DNA of 64,000 nucleotides, taken from the NCBI GenBank assembly GCA_023439505.1, contig JAEXNR010000043.1:1-64000 (forward strand), given 5' to 3'. Numbering within the stretch: the stretch's first letter is position 1; each line of letters starts with the position of its first letter. Both the position numbers and the translations under genes were made by a program. Under the pieces are notes generated by a model. The model saw nothing but the letters and a program-made list of their open reading frames with translations, did not search any database and was not told the DNA's origin. This document shows positions 33,967-44,102 of this stretch, one piece after another. The stretch comes from Bacillota bacterium (GTDB lineage Bacteria > Bacillota > Clostridia > Lachnospirales > Lachnospiraceae).

Positions 33967-36627
33967 TTACTTCTTCAGATGCTCCAGCCGTTCGCTTACC
34001 TGGTTCATCATATCCGTGTATTTTTCCAGCTTTGCACGTTCTTCCGCTAATTTTTGCTCCGGTGCTTTATTCACAAAGTTCGGATTCGCAAGCATACCCG
34101 TTACTCTCTTTAATTCACCCTCAAGACGTGCCTTTTCCTTGGTGAGTCTTTCAATTTCCTTCTCAATGTCCACCAGATCCGAAAACGGAATATAAATTAC
34201 CGCTCCCGGTATCACTGCCGAAACGGCATCTTCAGAGATACCGTCTTTGTCCGTCTGTACCAGAACCTCACTGGCATATCCAAGGGTAGCAAAGAATACC
34301 TTGCTGTCATTGAAAATAGTTCTCACATTCTCATTCTCAGACACAACTACAACCGCAGCCTTTCTGCTGGGTGGAACATTCATTTCGGTGCGCACATTCC
34401 GGATTCCTTTGACAGCCTCTTTGATGAGTTCTACCGCCTCTGCTTCCTGAATATAAGCGTACCTTTCTTCCGTAGCGGGCCATTGGGAGATCATGATGGA
34501 GTCTGACTCCTGACGGCCAAGCATTTCCTGAAGGGTGCAGAAGATCTCCTCTGTGATAAAAGGCATATAGGGATGAAGTAGTTTCAGGGAATGAACCAAA
34601 ACATGCTTTAAGGTCCAAAGAGCCGCTGCCTTTGTTTCATCCGTATCGCTGTAGAGCCGGGGTTTTACCATCTCAATATACCAGTCACAGAATTCTTCCC
34701 ATATAAAATCATAGATTTTCTGAACTGCTATCCCCAGTTCAAAGCTCTCCATATTCTCGGTAACTTCATCTACCAGTGTATTTGCTTTGGATAAGATCCA
34801 CTTATCGGCTCCGGTCAGAAGAGATTCCTCTATGGTTTCACCAATGGACGCCTTCTCCAGGTTCATCATGATGAACCTGGAAGCATTCCATACCTTATTG
34901 GCAAAGTTCCTGCTGGCCTCTACTCTTTCCCAATAGAAACGCATATCGTTCCCGGGCGCATTGCCTGTAATTAAGGTAAAGCGCAGTGCATCAGCGCCGT
35001 ATTTCTCAATTACTTCAAGGGGATCAATACCGTTGCCGAGGGACTTACTCATCTTGCGTCCCTGAGAATCCCGAACCAGACCATGGATTAACACCTTGCT
35101 AAAGGGCTTTACACCCATGTGGGCATAACCGGAGAATACCATTCTAACCACCCAGAAGAAGATGATGTCATACCCGGTTACCAGTACATCGGTGGGATAG
35201 AAATAATCCAGATCCTCTGTTTGATCCGGCCAGCCAAGGGTTGAGAACGGCCATAAAGCAGAACTAAACCAGGTATCAAGAGTATCTTCATCCTGTCTTA
35301 GATGCGTACTGCCACACTTAGGACATCTGGAGGGCTCTTCTCTGGCAACGATTACCTCACCGCAGCCATCACAATAATAAGCCGGTATTCTGTGTCCCCA
35401 CCAGAGCTGCCTTGAGATACACCAGTCTCTGATATTATCTGTCCAGTTAAAATATATCTTATCAAAGCGTTCCGGTACAAACTGAATATCGCCGGACTTC
35501 ACACCCTCAATGGCGGGTTGAATTAATTCATCCATCTTCACAAACCATTGTTGTTTGATTAAGGGCTCCACCGTTGTTTTACATCTGTCATGGGTGCCTA
35601 CATTATGAACATGATCTTCAATCTTTACCAATAAACCAAGCGCCTTCAGTTCTTCAACCATTACCTTACGTGCCTCGTAACGATCCATTCCGGCATATTT
35701 TCCGCCGTTCTGGTTGATGGTAGCATCATCATTCATAACATTAATTTCCGGAAGGTTATGTCGTTTGCCCACTTCAAAGTCATTGGGATCATGGGCCGGT
35801 GTGATCTTTACCACCCCTGTACCAAACTCCTTATCTACGTAACTGTCCGCGATCACCGGAATTTCCCTGTTAACCAGGGGCAATATTACCATCTTTCCGA
35901 TGAGATGCTGATATCTCTCATCCTCCGGATGAACTGCAACAGCCGTATCACCAAGCATGGTTTCCGGTCTTGTAGTAGCAACCTCAACATAGCCTTCTTC
36001 TCCTGCGATGGGATATCTGATGTGCCAGAAATGTCCTGCCTGTTCCTCATGCTCCACCTCAGCATCTGAGATGGAAGTCTGGCAAACAGGACACCAGTTG
36101 ATAATTCTTGAACCTTTATAAATATAACCTGATTCATAAAGCTTGATAAATACATCGGTTACAGCCTCAGAACAGCCGTCATCCATGGTAAAGCGTTCTC
36201 TCTCCCAATCGCAGGAGGAGCCTAACTTCTTTAGCTGAGAAATAATTCTTCCGCCATACTCTTCCTTCCATTGCCAGGCTCTTTTTAAAAATCCTTCTCT
36301 CCCCAGCGCTTCCTTATCAATTCCCTCTTTTTTTAACTGCTCAATAATCTTAACCTCGGTTGCGATACTGGCATGGTCTGTACCGGGCTGCCATAGTGCG
36401 TTGTATCCTTGCATTCTCTTGAATCTGATCAGGATATCCTGCATAGTGTTGTCCAGGGCATGGCCCATATGAAGCTGTCCCGTAATATTTGGCGGGGGAA
36501 TCACAATGGTAAAGGGTTTTTTATTTCGATCAACTTCTGCATGAAAATATTTCTGATTCAGCCATTTTTGGTATAATCTTTCTTCTATGTCCTTGGGATC
36601 ATAGGTCTTTGCAAGTTCTTTCTCCAT
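33967..36627 (-). CDS. valS: Valyl-tRNA synthetase
   Basis: 886 residues, typical length. The class I signatures are HMGHALDN (HIGH, about 54) and GRKMSKSLGNG (KMSKS, about 523). The editing domain contains TTRPETMLGDTAVAVHP, zinc-binding cysteines CDGCGEVIVAREEPSRCPKC are present, and the C-terminal coiled coil (about 820-886, IEKEIERLTKEKARLEGEL) is as expected. It charges tRNA-Val. It is preceded by a clear T-box leader, so transcription rises when tRNA-Val is uncharged. Confidence 0.97.
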   Translation of the reverse strand: MEKELAKTYDPKDIEERLYQKWLNQKYFHAEVDRNKKPFTIVIPPPNITGQLHMGHALDNTMQDILIRFKRMQGYNALWQPGTDHASIATEVKIIEQLKKEGIDKEALGREGFLKRAWQWKEEYGGRIISQLKKLGSSCDWERERFTMDDGCSEAVTDVFIKLYESGYIYKGSRIINWCPVCQTSISDAEVEHEEQAGHFWHIRYPIAGEEGYVEVATTRPETMLGDTAVAVHPEDERYQHLIGKMVILPLVNREIPVIADSYVDKEFGTGVVKITPAHDPNDFEVGKRHNLPEINVMNDDATINQNGGKYAGMDRYEARKVMVEELKALGLLVKIEDHVHNVGTHDRCKTTVEPLIKQQWFVKMDELIQPAIEGVKSGDIQFVPERFDKIYFNWTDNIRDWCISRQLWWGHRIPAYYCDGCGEVIVAREEPSRCPKCGSTHLRQDEDTLDTWFSSALWPFSTLGWPDQTEDLDYFYPTDVLVTGYDIIFFWVVRMVFSGYAHMGVKPFSKVLIHGLVRDSQGRKMSKSLGNGIDPLEVIEKYGADALRFTLITGNAPGNDMRFYWERVEASRNFANKVWNASRFIMMNLEKASIGETIEESLLTGADKWILSKANTLVDEVTENMESFELGIAVQKIYDFIWEEFCDWYIEMVKPRLYSDTDETKAAALWTLKHVLVHSLKLLHPYMPFITEEIFCTLQEMLGRQESDSIMISQWPATEERYAYIQEAEAVELIKEAVKGIRNVRTEMNVPPSRKAAVVVVSENENVRTIFNDSKVFFATLGYASEVLVQTDKDGISEDAVSAVIPGAVIYIPFSDLVDIEKEIERLTKEKARLEGELKRVTGMLANPNFVNKAPEQKLAEERAKLEKYTDMMNQVSERLEHLKK

Positions 36628-36669
36628 ATAGAATAACTTCCTTTCAAAATTTATGGTTCATTTACGGAT

Positions 36670-36919
36670 AAAAAAAGGCCCTTCGACGCAAAGGACGAAG
36701 AACCGCGGTACCACCTTTATTCATGACCCATATTACCGGTCATCTTAGCCGTCTGTAACGGGACTTCCCGACCCATCCTACACACCCTTCGGCTTCAAAC
36801 AGGTTGTTCAGGAGCTACAACAGGTAAATCCGCCATGGACAACTTTTCAGCCTTGGAATCGTCCTCTCTGCCTGGCGTCTCTTATCTATCCTCTCCGTCA
36901 ATACATTTTTTATATGATA
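36670..36919 (-). promoter_or_regulatory. T-box riboswitch of valS
   Basis: On the minus strand the T-box AAGGTGGTACCGCGG lies at 36703-36717, followed by a terminator stem CTTCG/CGAAG with T7 ending at 36670. Upstream are stem I elements (CAGAGA, GGCTGAAAAG) and a CGTTACAG stem III mark. The 3' side of the stem I loop holds GTTGTA, giving possible Val specifiers. It senses uncharged tRNA-Val. Confidence 0.9.
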
Positions 36920-36925
36920 TTTTAT

Positions 36926-36954
36926 ATACTATGCAAAGCAGTTCATTATGTCAA
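36926..36954 (-). promoter_or_regulatory. valS promoter
   Basis: On the minus strand TTGACA (36949-36954), 17-bp spacer, TAGTAT (36926-36931). The start would be near 36919, just before the T-box leader. Confidence 0.75.
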
Positions 36955-36992
36955 GTAGTTTTTCCGAATTCCTGCTGCCTATTCCTCTTGGT

Positions 36993-38162
36993 TTAAATTT
37001 CATAACGCCTGAGGAACTGATCAGCAGCTTCTTTGCCCTCAGGATAACTGTTTCGTAAGGATTTGATTTCCCACAGCGCCCGTTCTTTCTGATTTGTATT
37101 CAGATCGATTCGCTCACGCAGCTTTTGTCTGCGCACATTTAGCCGGTGTCTGACCTCCACCATCTCTTTGTTATCAAGAATTGCACTGGCCTGAAAGATC
37201 CAGATCTCGGCATCGGCTATGCCAAATTGTTTCAATTCCCGGATCAGCTCATTATGGTAAAAATCAAGAAGTTCCGTATTGTTTTGATATCTTCTCTCCT
37301 CATCCTTTTGCTTTACGAAATCCTCCCATAATATTTTAAACTGGGCATAATTGTCCACCATATATTTATGATAGATATATTCCAGATAATTACGGTTATT
37401 CACTGCTTTGATTTTTACCTTATTCATAAGAAAAACTTCTCTTTGTTGTTTTTGCTGCACCAGATGAAAGGCATCCAGATTCCTTCTTGCTTCCCGAAAG
37501 ATATAAAAAGCCACCAGCATTCCCATACATACGGTGAGAAGAAACGGCATTGTCAAATTCGCATCCGAATAGTGGCCCAAAAATGCAAAAATGATAAATA
37601 ACAGCAGAATAATAATGCTGGTTGTAATGCCAATTCCTTTGAGGAAAGCCTGCTTTTCCATCAGATCACTTTGCTCAGCGTCAAGCCCCTTTTTCTCTCT
37701 CATCAGATGACCCATATCTTTCTCAATCCTGTTCTGATACTTTTCACTTTCCAGAATCTCAGGAAGATCCCTCGGAATCTGCAATTCATATCGTTCATAG
37801 ATCTGATACTGCATCTTAGATAATTTGGATTCCTTTTTTTTATATTTATCTCTCTCCTTCGTCAGATTGATAATCTTTCTGGCTGCATCCTCTAAATCCT
37901 CACGCTGATCGGGCAGGATCATATCAATGCGCTGCATATCCGTCAGGTAGGAGGTCACTGCCTGATACTCGATCTTGGCTTCCTCCATCTGTCTGTCACA
38001 CGCCAGAATTAATTCACAGTTTTCTTTCAGCGAAGACAATTGTTCTTGCGCCGAAGGAGCTCCGGTGACTTTTCCCGGGGATCTGATTTTATTCGCCTCA
38101 ACAAATTCGTATTGCTCCTGAGAATCCGTCTTTTTCTTTTTCCTTGAAGTAAATATACCCAT
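36993..38162 (-). CDS. Membrane coiled-coil protein, last gene of the DUF5717/DUF5716 operon
   Basis: About 389 residues, not recognised by name. Order of parts: a Lys-rich N-terminus (FTSRKKKKTDS), a long charged coiled coil (about 35-175), two TM helices (ITTSIIILLLFIIFAFLGHY and MPFLLTVCMGMLVAFYIF, about 178-222), then a second helical cytoplasmic region with repeated basic and acidic heptads to the end. Both ends lie on the same side. I start at the ATG at 38162. It ends a four-gene operon, 38 nt after its neighbour, and could anchor the complex in the membrane. Confidence 0.75.
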   Translation of the reverse strand: MGIFTSRKKKKTDSQEQYEFVEANKIRSPGKVTGAPSAQEQLSSLKENCELILACDRQMEEAKIEYQAVTSYLTDMQRIDMILPDQREDLEDAARKIINLTKERDKYKKKESKLSKMQYQIYERYELQIPRDLPEILESEKYQNRIEKDMGHLMREKKGLDAEQSDLMEKQAFLKGIGITTSIIILLLFIIFAFLGHYSDANLTMPFLLTVCMGMLVAFYIFREARRNLDAFHLVQQKQQREVFLMNKVKIKAVNNRNYLEYIYHKYMVDNYAQFKILWEDFVKQKDEERRYQNNTELLDFYHNELIRELKQFGIADAEIWIFQASAILDNKEMVEVRHRLNVRRQKLRERIDLNTNQKERALWEIKSLRNSYPEGKEAADQFLRRYEI

Positions 38163-38200
38163 GCTGCTTATCAAACCTTTCCTGTATCATCTGATATCAT

Positions 38201-39031
38201 TCAACCAATCCGAACAGATGATTTCCAATGTTCCAGTATCTCTGCTACATTTTTATGATACTGATTTACCTTGCCCTCTGACTTTAAGGTTCTTAATTTT
38301 CTTATTTGTGACAGGCTGTCATTCAATGCAACTTCCTCCCTGATGTTTTCCACATCCTGAAGGATCTTCTGAATCAGTTGGGAGTCCGCTTCATATTCTT
38401 TGATCTTCTCCCGAAATAGTTCTTCCCGGTTGCTTAAACAGAGTGCATACAGATACTGCGAAAAAGTTTCTTCTCTCCTGTTATGCTCGTAGGCAAGACG
38501 AAAGATTTCTCCGGCTTCCTCAGGCCCGCCAATAAAAGCTTTGGCCACCGCCAGATGATGCAATATATCCCCATAATCCCCGGGTGACAGCTCCGTTGCC
38601 TCCTGTGACCCGACGATCCTTTCATATTCTTTGGCGGCTTCAAGGTAAAGACCATCTTCCAGCATATGCCTGGCCCTGATGGAGTTCCTTTTGGTCCTGG
38701 GCATTCCTTCTATTTCATCCACGAGTTTTAGCAATGCCTTGATTTCCTGCTCAGAGTAATAATCCGAGCTGCAAAGGATAACCGTTACAATTGTTTTTAG
38801 ATCAGCCTCATGTTCCACTAACTGCTTTAGTTTCTCCGCCCGGTCCCCCAGCTCTAACTCCATGTCAATCCATTCAAAAAGGGCAGGCAGAAAGATTGCC
38901 CGGTCAATCAGATAAAAATGCGTATACAGATAACGGCATAATTCCTCTATCGAATAAATCCGGGTGCCCGTTGCTGTAAATAGATACGGTTTTTCTGTTC
39001 TCTTACCACTGCATAATATCATTTTGCCCAT
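38201..39031 (-). CDS. Helical-repeat (TPR-like) protein of the DUF5717/DUF5716 operon
   Basis: About 276 residues. It starts with a short conserved-looking segment (MILCSGKRTEKPYLFTATG, then YSIEELCRYLYTHFYLI) and continues as paired helices of TPR type, for example ARHMLEDGLYLEAAKEYERIV and DILHHLAVAKAFIGGPEEAG, then FRLAYEHNRREETFSQYLYA. No signal peptide or TM. I chose the ATG at 39031, 6 nt after CAGGG; the frame goes on upstream to a GTG at 39052. It lies 65 nt after the DUF5716 gene. A scaffold or adaptor role is inferred. Confidence 0.75.
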   Translation of the reverse strand: MGKMILCSGKRTEKPYLFTATGTRIYSIEELCRYLYTHFYLIDRAIFLPALFEWIDMELELGDRAEKLKQLVEHEADLKTIVTVILCSSDYYSEQEIKALLKLVDEIEGMPRTKRNSIRARHMLEDGLYLEAAKEYERIVGSQEATELSPGDYGDILHHLAVAKAFIGGPEEAGEIFRLAYEHNRREETFSQYLYALCLSNREELFREKIKEYEADSQLIQKILQDVENIREEVALNDSLSQIRKLRTLKSEGKVNQYHKNVAEILEHWKSSVRIG

Positions 39032-39096
39032 AATAAGCCCTGTCCTTTCCACCGTGTATCAAGTTTGGATCATGCCCGTGAAAATCGTATTTCCCA

Positions 39097-40365
39097 CTAC
39101 GTTAATTGAATCATAAATTCATCCAGTTTCCCGCTTCCGGGATACTGATCCCCAAATCCCAGATCATAAACTGTAAGATGAGCGGTATTGGGATCACTGC
39201 AGGTCAGATGAAGCCGTAATCGTGTCAGCCGGTTTGGTCTTTGAGGCGGCAAAGGTAAGGGAATTCTTTCCCTGACAGCTTCCTTCGTCAGAATATTCCT
39301 TTGGATGATTTCCAGTTCAAACGCCTCATCCGGAATAACCTCCATCACACCATTCACCTCATACCAGGGAACCGCGGCATCCGTAATGGGAATCTCGGCA
39401 AACCTGGCATCCGAGTAAACCTTGACCGAGACACTATGAGCGATCATTTCTTCGTTCAGTAACAGGATATCCTGAAATTTTTGATGATCAAACAGCTCTT
39501 TGGCGGCATAGCAGGCCCCTATTGAATACAGATTCTGCCCGAGAAATGCCCTTCTTCCCCTGCATAATTTTTTGATCGTCGCCTCACTCCATCCTGCTTC
39601 AAAACCAGCTCCTGTAAAATAGAGCGTTGATATCATCTGTTTATATAACACTGTGTTAGCCATCGTCTCAAAGGTATAACCGATGTCGATGGCCTTTTTC
39701 TGATAAATTTCGTAATTCAGGGTATCCGACAGATCTTTCCTGCTCAGTTTCGCAATCAGCTGACTTCTTCGATATAACGCAAGCTGATAGAAATTACAGC
39801 CATGTTTGTCAAATTCAAATAATCCAACATCATTGACCCAAAGGGATTTATCCTGACTGAGTACATAATATAAAAAAGCCGTTGAGTGACTTATTACAAG
39901 TGCTCTGTCTTTGTTAATATCCAGCTCCGAAAGCGCTTCATAGATCCGCCTCACCAGATCCTGTTTCAGGTTCGCAATGGTGATAACAATCTTTGTAATT
40001 GGCTCTGAGGGAAAATGTCGTTTGATCAGGGCAAATGCCTTTCTAAAATATTTTTCCAGCAGGTAGTCCGGGGGATACGACTTTCCTTCAATCATTACCG
40101 TTTCACCGGATTGCAGACTTTGATAAAGATGATTTACCAATATGCCTTCTTTGTTTTTTGCACATGCCATGGCCTCTTCCCCAATGAGCCAGAGGTCGGA
40201 ATTATTTTTCAGACACAAGGCGGTTGGTATCAGGCAGGCATTTTCCTCCTCCGTCTCTGTCTGACAGACAGACTCCGGTTCGAATGTCTTATAGCTATAG
40301 CAGCTGATCTGCGTATAATCCTCACACAGATCAAATCCTATCAATAATTTTCTGGACTGCTCCAT
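39097..40365 (-). CDS. DUF5716 protein with Hsp70/actin-like (ASKHA) features
   Basis: About 422 residues. It starts RKLLIGFDLCEDYTQIS, similar to the Hsp70 phosphate-1 loop (GIDLGTTNS). It then has LWLIGEEAMACAK, TKIVITIANLKQDLVRRIYE, ALVISHSTAFLYYVLSQ followed by VGLFEFDKHGCNFYQL (phosphate-2-like), and LYFTGAGFEAGW with LYSIGACYAA (adenosine-loop-like). A beta-rich C-terminus starts near IPLPLPPQRPNRL. Order and spacing fit the ASKHA fold, but key glycines are partly changed, so ATP hydrolysis is uncertain. The ATG at 40365 follows AGGAGGGTGG. Confidence 0.8.
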   Translation of the reverse strand: MEQSRKLLIGFDLCEDYTQISCYSYKTFEPESVCQTETEEENACLIPTALCLKNNSDLWLIGEEAMACAKNKEGILVNHLYQSLQSGETVMIEGKSYPPDYLLEKYFRKAFALIKRHFPSEPITKIVITIANLKQDLVRRIYEALSELDINKDRALVISHSTAFLYYVLSQDKSLWVNDVGLFEFDKHGCNFYQLALYRRSQLIAKLSRKDLSDTLNYEIYQKKAIDIGYTFETMANTVLYKQMISTLYFTGAGFEAGWSEATIKKLCRGRRAFLGQNLYSIGACYAAKELFDHQKFQDILLLNEEMIAHSVSVKVYSDARFAEIPITDAAVPWYEVNGVMEVIPDEAFELEIIQRNILTKEAVRERIPLPLPPQRPNRLTRLRLHLTCSDPNTAHLTVYDLGFGDQYPGSGKLDEFMIQLT

Positions 40366-40394
40366 CGGCCACCCTCCTGTCCCAGGTTCTGGAA

Positions 40395-43300
40395 TCATTG
40401 ATCTATTGATTGAAAGCATCTGGTTTTTGCATATTCCAGCATTACATAGTGCTCCATCATATCAAGCAATGTTGTGTCGTCTCCCATCTCAAGAGCCGCC
40501 AGCATCAGATTGATCTGATGATATCTGGATTCATCTTCGGTGTCTTCCATTTCATATTGTACAAGTGTGCTCTTTGTGATATTAACCTCTTCCCCCATCG
40601 TTTCTGTAATGTAATACTGTAATATCTCATGATAGAACAGCACAAACTCTTTCACATGAATTCCCATCCAGAGATTCGGCATGGTTTCCGTGATAAATTC
40701 CTCTTCCCCGGGGTCATTATTTAACCGATAGTGGATAGAAACCTTTTTGCGTGGATCGGTGATGTATTCCAGATAATATTTATTTTTCAAGTGAGCAGGC
40801 AGCTTCACCTTGCCTTTATAATCTAAGAAGAAAGGCAGGACAATACCCTTACTCGCCAAACGCTCGATATGATATTCAATATAATCTGTTTCACTCACGG
40901 AAAGCTGTGCTGCATTCGTATGTTTTTTCAGCCAGGCGAGCAGGCAGACCTCATTTTCCTCATAATTCAATTCCCGTTTCATGATCAAAAAAAGTTCCGG
41001 GTGAATCACACGGTCACATACAAGATACTTGTATCCATAATAAGTAAGAAACGCTCTGACCAACTGATGATTTGTAACCTTCTTATAATATTGACAAAAC
41101 ACCTGATAACTGTCCTGCACATAACATTCCGCAAACAGCATCTGGGTAATCAGACGTTCCTCCAATGCATGGGTATCGAGTTCAAAGCCGACTGCCGACT
41201 GCCATAACTGATACATCTCTCCTGTGGTTCCGTTAAAGTTACGCAGAAGATAGGTAAGTATGGCTTCATCAAATTTCCCGTGACGGAATATATAATGGCA
41301 GAGATCGGTAAGAAACTCTTCTCTCAGATCTTCCTCCTGCATTATAATATATCCGGAGCAAAGTTTTAACAAGCGATTAATGGCAATCCCCTCAAACCCA
41401 TACCCCTCCAGTGTTTGGAATGCCTTTTGATACAACATCCGTATCACGATGTACTCCACTACCTTGTTTCTATCCGATGAGTTTAAGATTTTAAGATCTG
41501 CCTGCAGCAAATAATCCTCTAGCAGCACTTCATCATAATTCTCATAATAATAGTCTATCAAAGTGATCAGACACTCCATGCGGGTCCTTTCTGATATTCC
41601 CTTCAGCGTAAGAACCTTTTTTCTCAGACGAATTGCTTGATCATTCAGGGTCCGATTATAATGATACCTGTCATAAAGATGCAGAATCAACAAGGGATGA
41701 TCACTGTTATTCTCACAGATCTCTTCATAGACATCAGCGGGAAACAGTGGTTTCAACTCATAAGCAATGGTATTGTAATAGCAATTCCCATTGCTATCTG
41801 AAAGAAAAATTTCTGTGTTTCCAGTAGGTATATTAATATAGGCACTCCCATTGACCAGCTGTTTTATTTCCACTGCATTAAGTTCCGGGTGGATTACCCG
41901 AACCTCCGTGATATCCGGATGAGCACAGATGATCTCATGCTGATAGATTACGTAGGGAAGATGAAGCGCCAGGTTTGAAGCTGCAGTGGACGGATCTACC
42001 ATCTCCCGGTATAACACGGCAAGGTCACTGCTGATATGATGTGCTTCCAGCTGTTTCATTGCAAAGAGCTCAATCCGCTTATAATAGGAATGATAGATGG
42101 ATTCATTGTTATCCTTATGTCTGATAATATTTGCATAAAGAACCGCTTTTTTGTGATCATTCAGATTACTGTTATAAATGAAATAAAAAAGAACCGATTG
42201 TGCCAGAGGTTCTCTGCGATTATCATCCAGGGCATACATATAGTATTCATATAATTCCGTAATCCGCAGCTGCGCCTGCGCCCCACGCTGATACCACTCG
42301 AAATATTGATGAGATCTCTTCAATCCCTTAATCAGCATACTGCAAATCGTAGTAAGAATTTCGACTGTTTCATATTCATCATAGAGCTTAACCAAACTTT
42401 GATAAATCATTGGATGAAACCCCTTTTGCTTATTCGCCAGATAGACAAACTGCTGTGCGGCCTCTTTGCACAGAATCCAATGTTTCATCCCAAAATATAC
42501 TGCCTGCATCTCAAAACGATTTAATTCCCGAAGCAGCATTGGTTCCTCGTTCAGCACGCAGACTGCCTCATAATACAGGATCGGACTGTGGCATCCCCTC
42601 TCAAATTGTTCCCGGATGGCAGCTAATTTTGCTGCCGGATTTTTGTCATATCGTTTGTCCAGATAAAGAAGCAGCCATAAGATTCTCCAATCGGAATCTT
42701 CATTCTCATAAATTCCCCTTATCTTATCTGCTGCTGCTTTAATGATCCCATCCTCTTTATGATATAAGGCATTCAAATAAAGAAAGGTGGCATAACTAAG
42801 ACTGGATTTTGTACGTAATTTGGCCTCTTTTTCCTTAAAATCCTCTAAATACTGTGCAGCTACAAACTCATTTCCTGAGATTATGGCGATATGGGTCTTC
42901 ATAACATCCACCAGATTTTGATCTGGACAGGAATTCCCGTTAAGAAGCGTCTGTGTTTTCTCCATATACTGCTTTAGATTACTGCGATTTAATCTGAAAT
43001 CAAGATAATTCCTTGTGATAGCTGAAAGAAATATTTCCTGTGATCCCCCATTGGCTCCGTGATCTTTTTTTTCCGGCAGGTAATGGCATACTACTTCTAT
43101 CTCAAATTTCTGATGAATGGTAGAGATCCTTATCTTACCGTAATTCCTGCCCTTGCCTAGATGGCCGGGTAATATTTGAAATGCTATTTTATACTCATTG
43201 CCGATAAATTGATCGGCCCATAATAACTTTTGTTCCAATTGAATAAAGGGTGCATCGGAACTAATCTTAATTTGAGCATATCCCCACTGATCTTTGGTTA

Positions 43301-43943
43301 TGATGATTTTATCCTTTATCATTTCATCCGCAGCTTTATATTCATATGAAGTTTTCTCAATGTGAAACTGGATTTTTGATTTCTTATGAATGGCTATTAG
43401 GAATTCCTCCATCGCCTGACTGCCCGTACTGCTTCTTAAAAGTTGGCGATAAATGTTCTTACTCTTCTCATCATTACTGAGCAGAACTTTTTCAAATGCT
43501 TCCTGGCGAAATACCTTCTTAGCTTCTGCCCAATCTGACCTGGCCAGGTTGGTAAACTGGAACAGATCCCGGACTTTTCCCAGGCTTGTCCTGAAATACT
43601 GTGCTTCGATAAGAAAGGTAAAGGGCAGAATAACTTCACCGCAATCAGTAATAATACTGATTGTGCCACTAATTTCCTCTCCCGCCTTAAGAAATTGTGC
43701 GTTAACCTCATACGATATACAATTTTGCGTTCCTTCAAACGTATTACATTGCAATGTCAGGAGTCTGCTGGAAGAATAGATTTTTCCGGACATACCTCTG
43801 CCCTCCTGATTACTGACTGTAAAGCTGCCCTTAAAGATTTTACCGGCTTCCAAGGTTTCCCTGATTTGTTCCGGGGATAAAACCAATTGGGGAAGCTCAT
43901 ATTCAATTTCGCCTCTGGATAAACGCTCTATCTTACTTTTCAA
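40395..43943 (-). CDS. DUF5717 protein, 1182-aa scaffold
   Basis: 1182 residues, start TTG at 43943 behind GAGGTG. The first ~115 residues look like a beta-sandwich (FKGSFTVSNQEGRGMSGKIY, GEEISGTISIITDCGEVILP). A second beta-rich region (~200-300) holds AQIKISSDAPFIQLEQKLLW. From ~310 to ~1050 it is mainly helical and repeat-like, with motifs such as LYYEAVCVLNEEPMLLRELN and YLNALYHKEDGIIKAAADKI. A beta C-terminal segment (~1075-1182) follows. No signal peptide or clear TM. It is the first gene of the operon, divergent from the PLP-enzyme gene. Function undescribed as far as I know. Confidence 0.83.
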   Translation of the reverse strand: MKSKIERLSRGEIEYELPQLVLSPEQIRETLEAGKIFKGSFTVSNQEGRGMSGKIYSSSRLLTLQCNTFEGTQNCISYEVNAQFLKAGEEISGTISIITDCGEVILPFTFLIEAQYFRTSLGKVRDLFQFTNLARSDWAEAKKVFRQEAFEKVLLSNDEKSKNIYRQLLRSSTGSQAMEEFLIAIHKKSKIQFHIEKTSYEYKAADEMIKDKIIITKDQWGYAQIKISSDAPFIQLEQKLLWADQFIGNEYKIAFQILPGHLGKGRNYGKIRISTIHQKFEIEVVCHYLPEKKDHGANGGSQEIFLSAITRNYLDFRLNRSNLKQYMEKTQTLLNGNSCPDQNLVDVMKTHIAIISGNEFVAAQYLEDFKEKEAKLRTKSSLSYATFLYLNALYHKEDGIIKAAADKIRGIYENEDSDWRILWLLLYLDKRYDKNPAAKLAAIREQFERGCHSPILYYEAVCVLNEEPMLLRELNRFEMQAVYFGMKHWILCKEAAQQFVYLANKQKGFHPMIYQSLVKLYDEYETVEILTTICSMLIKGLKRSHQYFEWYQRGAQAQLRITELYEYYMYALDDNRREPLAQSVLFYFIYNSNLNDHKKAVLYANIIRHKDNNESIYHSYYKRIELFAMKQLEAHHISSDLAVLYREMVDPSTAASNLALHLPYVIYQHEIICAHPDITEVRVIHPELNAVEIKQLVNGSAYINIPTGNTEIFLSDSNGNCYYNTIAYELKPLFPADVYEEICENNSDHPLLILHLYDRYHYNRTLNDQAIRLRKKVLTLKGISERTRMECLITLIDYYYENYDEVLLEDYLLQADLKILNSSDRNKVVEYIVIRMLYQKAFQTLEGYGFEGIAINRLLKLCSGYIIMQEEDLREEFLTDLCHYIFRHGKFDEAILTYLLRNFNGTTGEMYQLWQSAVGFELDTHALEERLITQMLFAECYVQDSYQVFCQYYKKVTNHQLVRAFLTYYGYKYLVCDRVIHPELFLIMKRELNYEENEVCLLAWLKKHTNAAQLSVSETDYIEYHIERLASKGIVLPFFLDYKGKVKLPAHLKNKYYLEYITDPRKKVSIHYRLNNDPGEEEFITETMPNLWMGIHVKEFVLFYHEILQYYITETMGEEVNITKSTLVQYEMEDTEDESRYHQINLMLAALEMGDDTTLLDMMEHYVMLEYAKTRCFQSIDQ

Positions 43944-44102
43944 CTCAGCACCTCATGGTTAACATTGCATTTTAATTAAAATACGATATAATAATGATAA
44001 TATTATAATTTAAATATGAAAAAAAATCCAGTATTTATCGACAATGGAACTTAAGAGTTTGTAGCTTTATTAAACTTTTTGTCAGGAATAGAAAGGAGCT
44101 CT

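Noticed and set aside
38161..38343. Small open frame on the plus strand at the operon gene junction
   Set aside because: Antisense to two clear coding regions and without a ribosome site.
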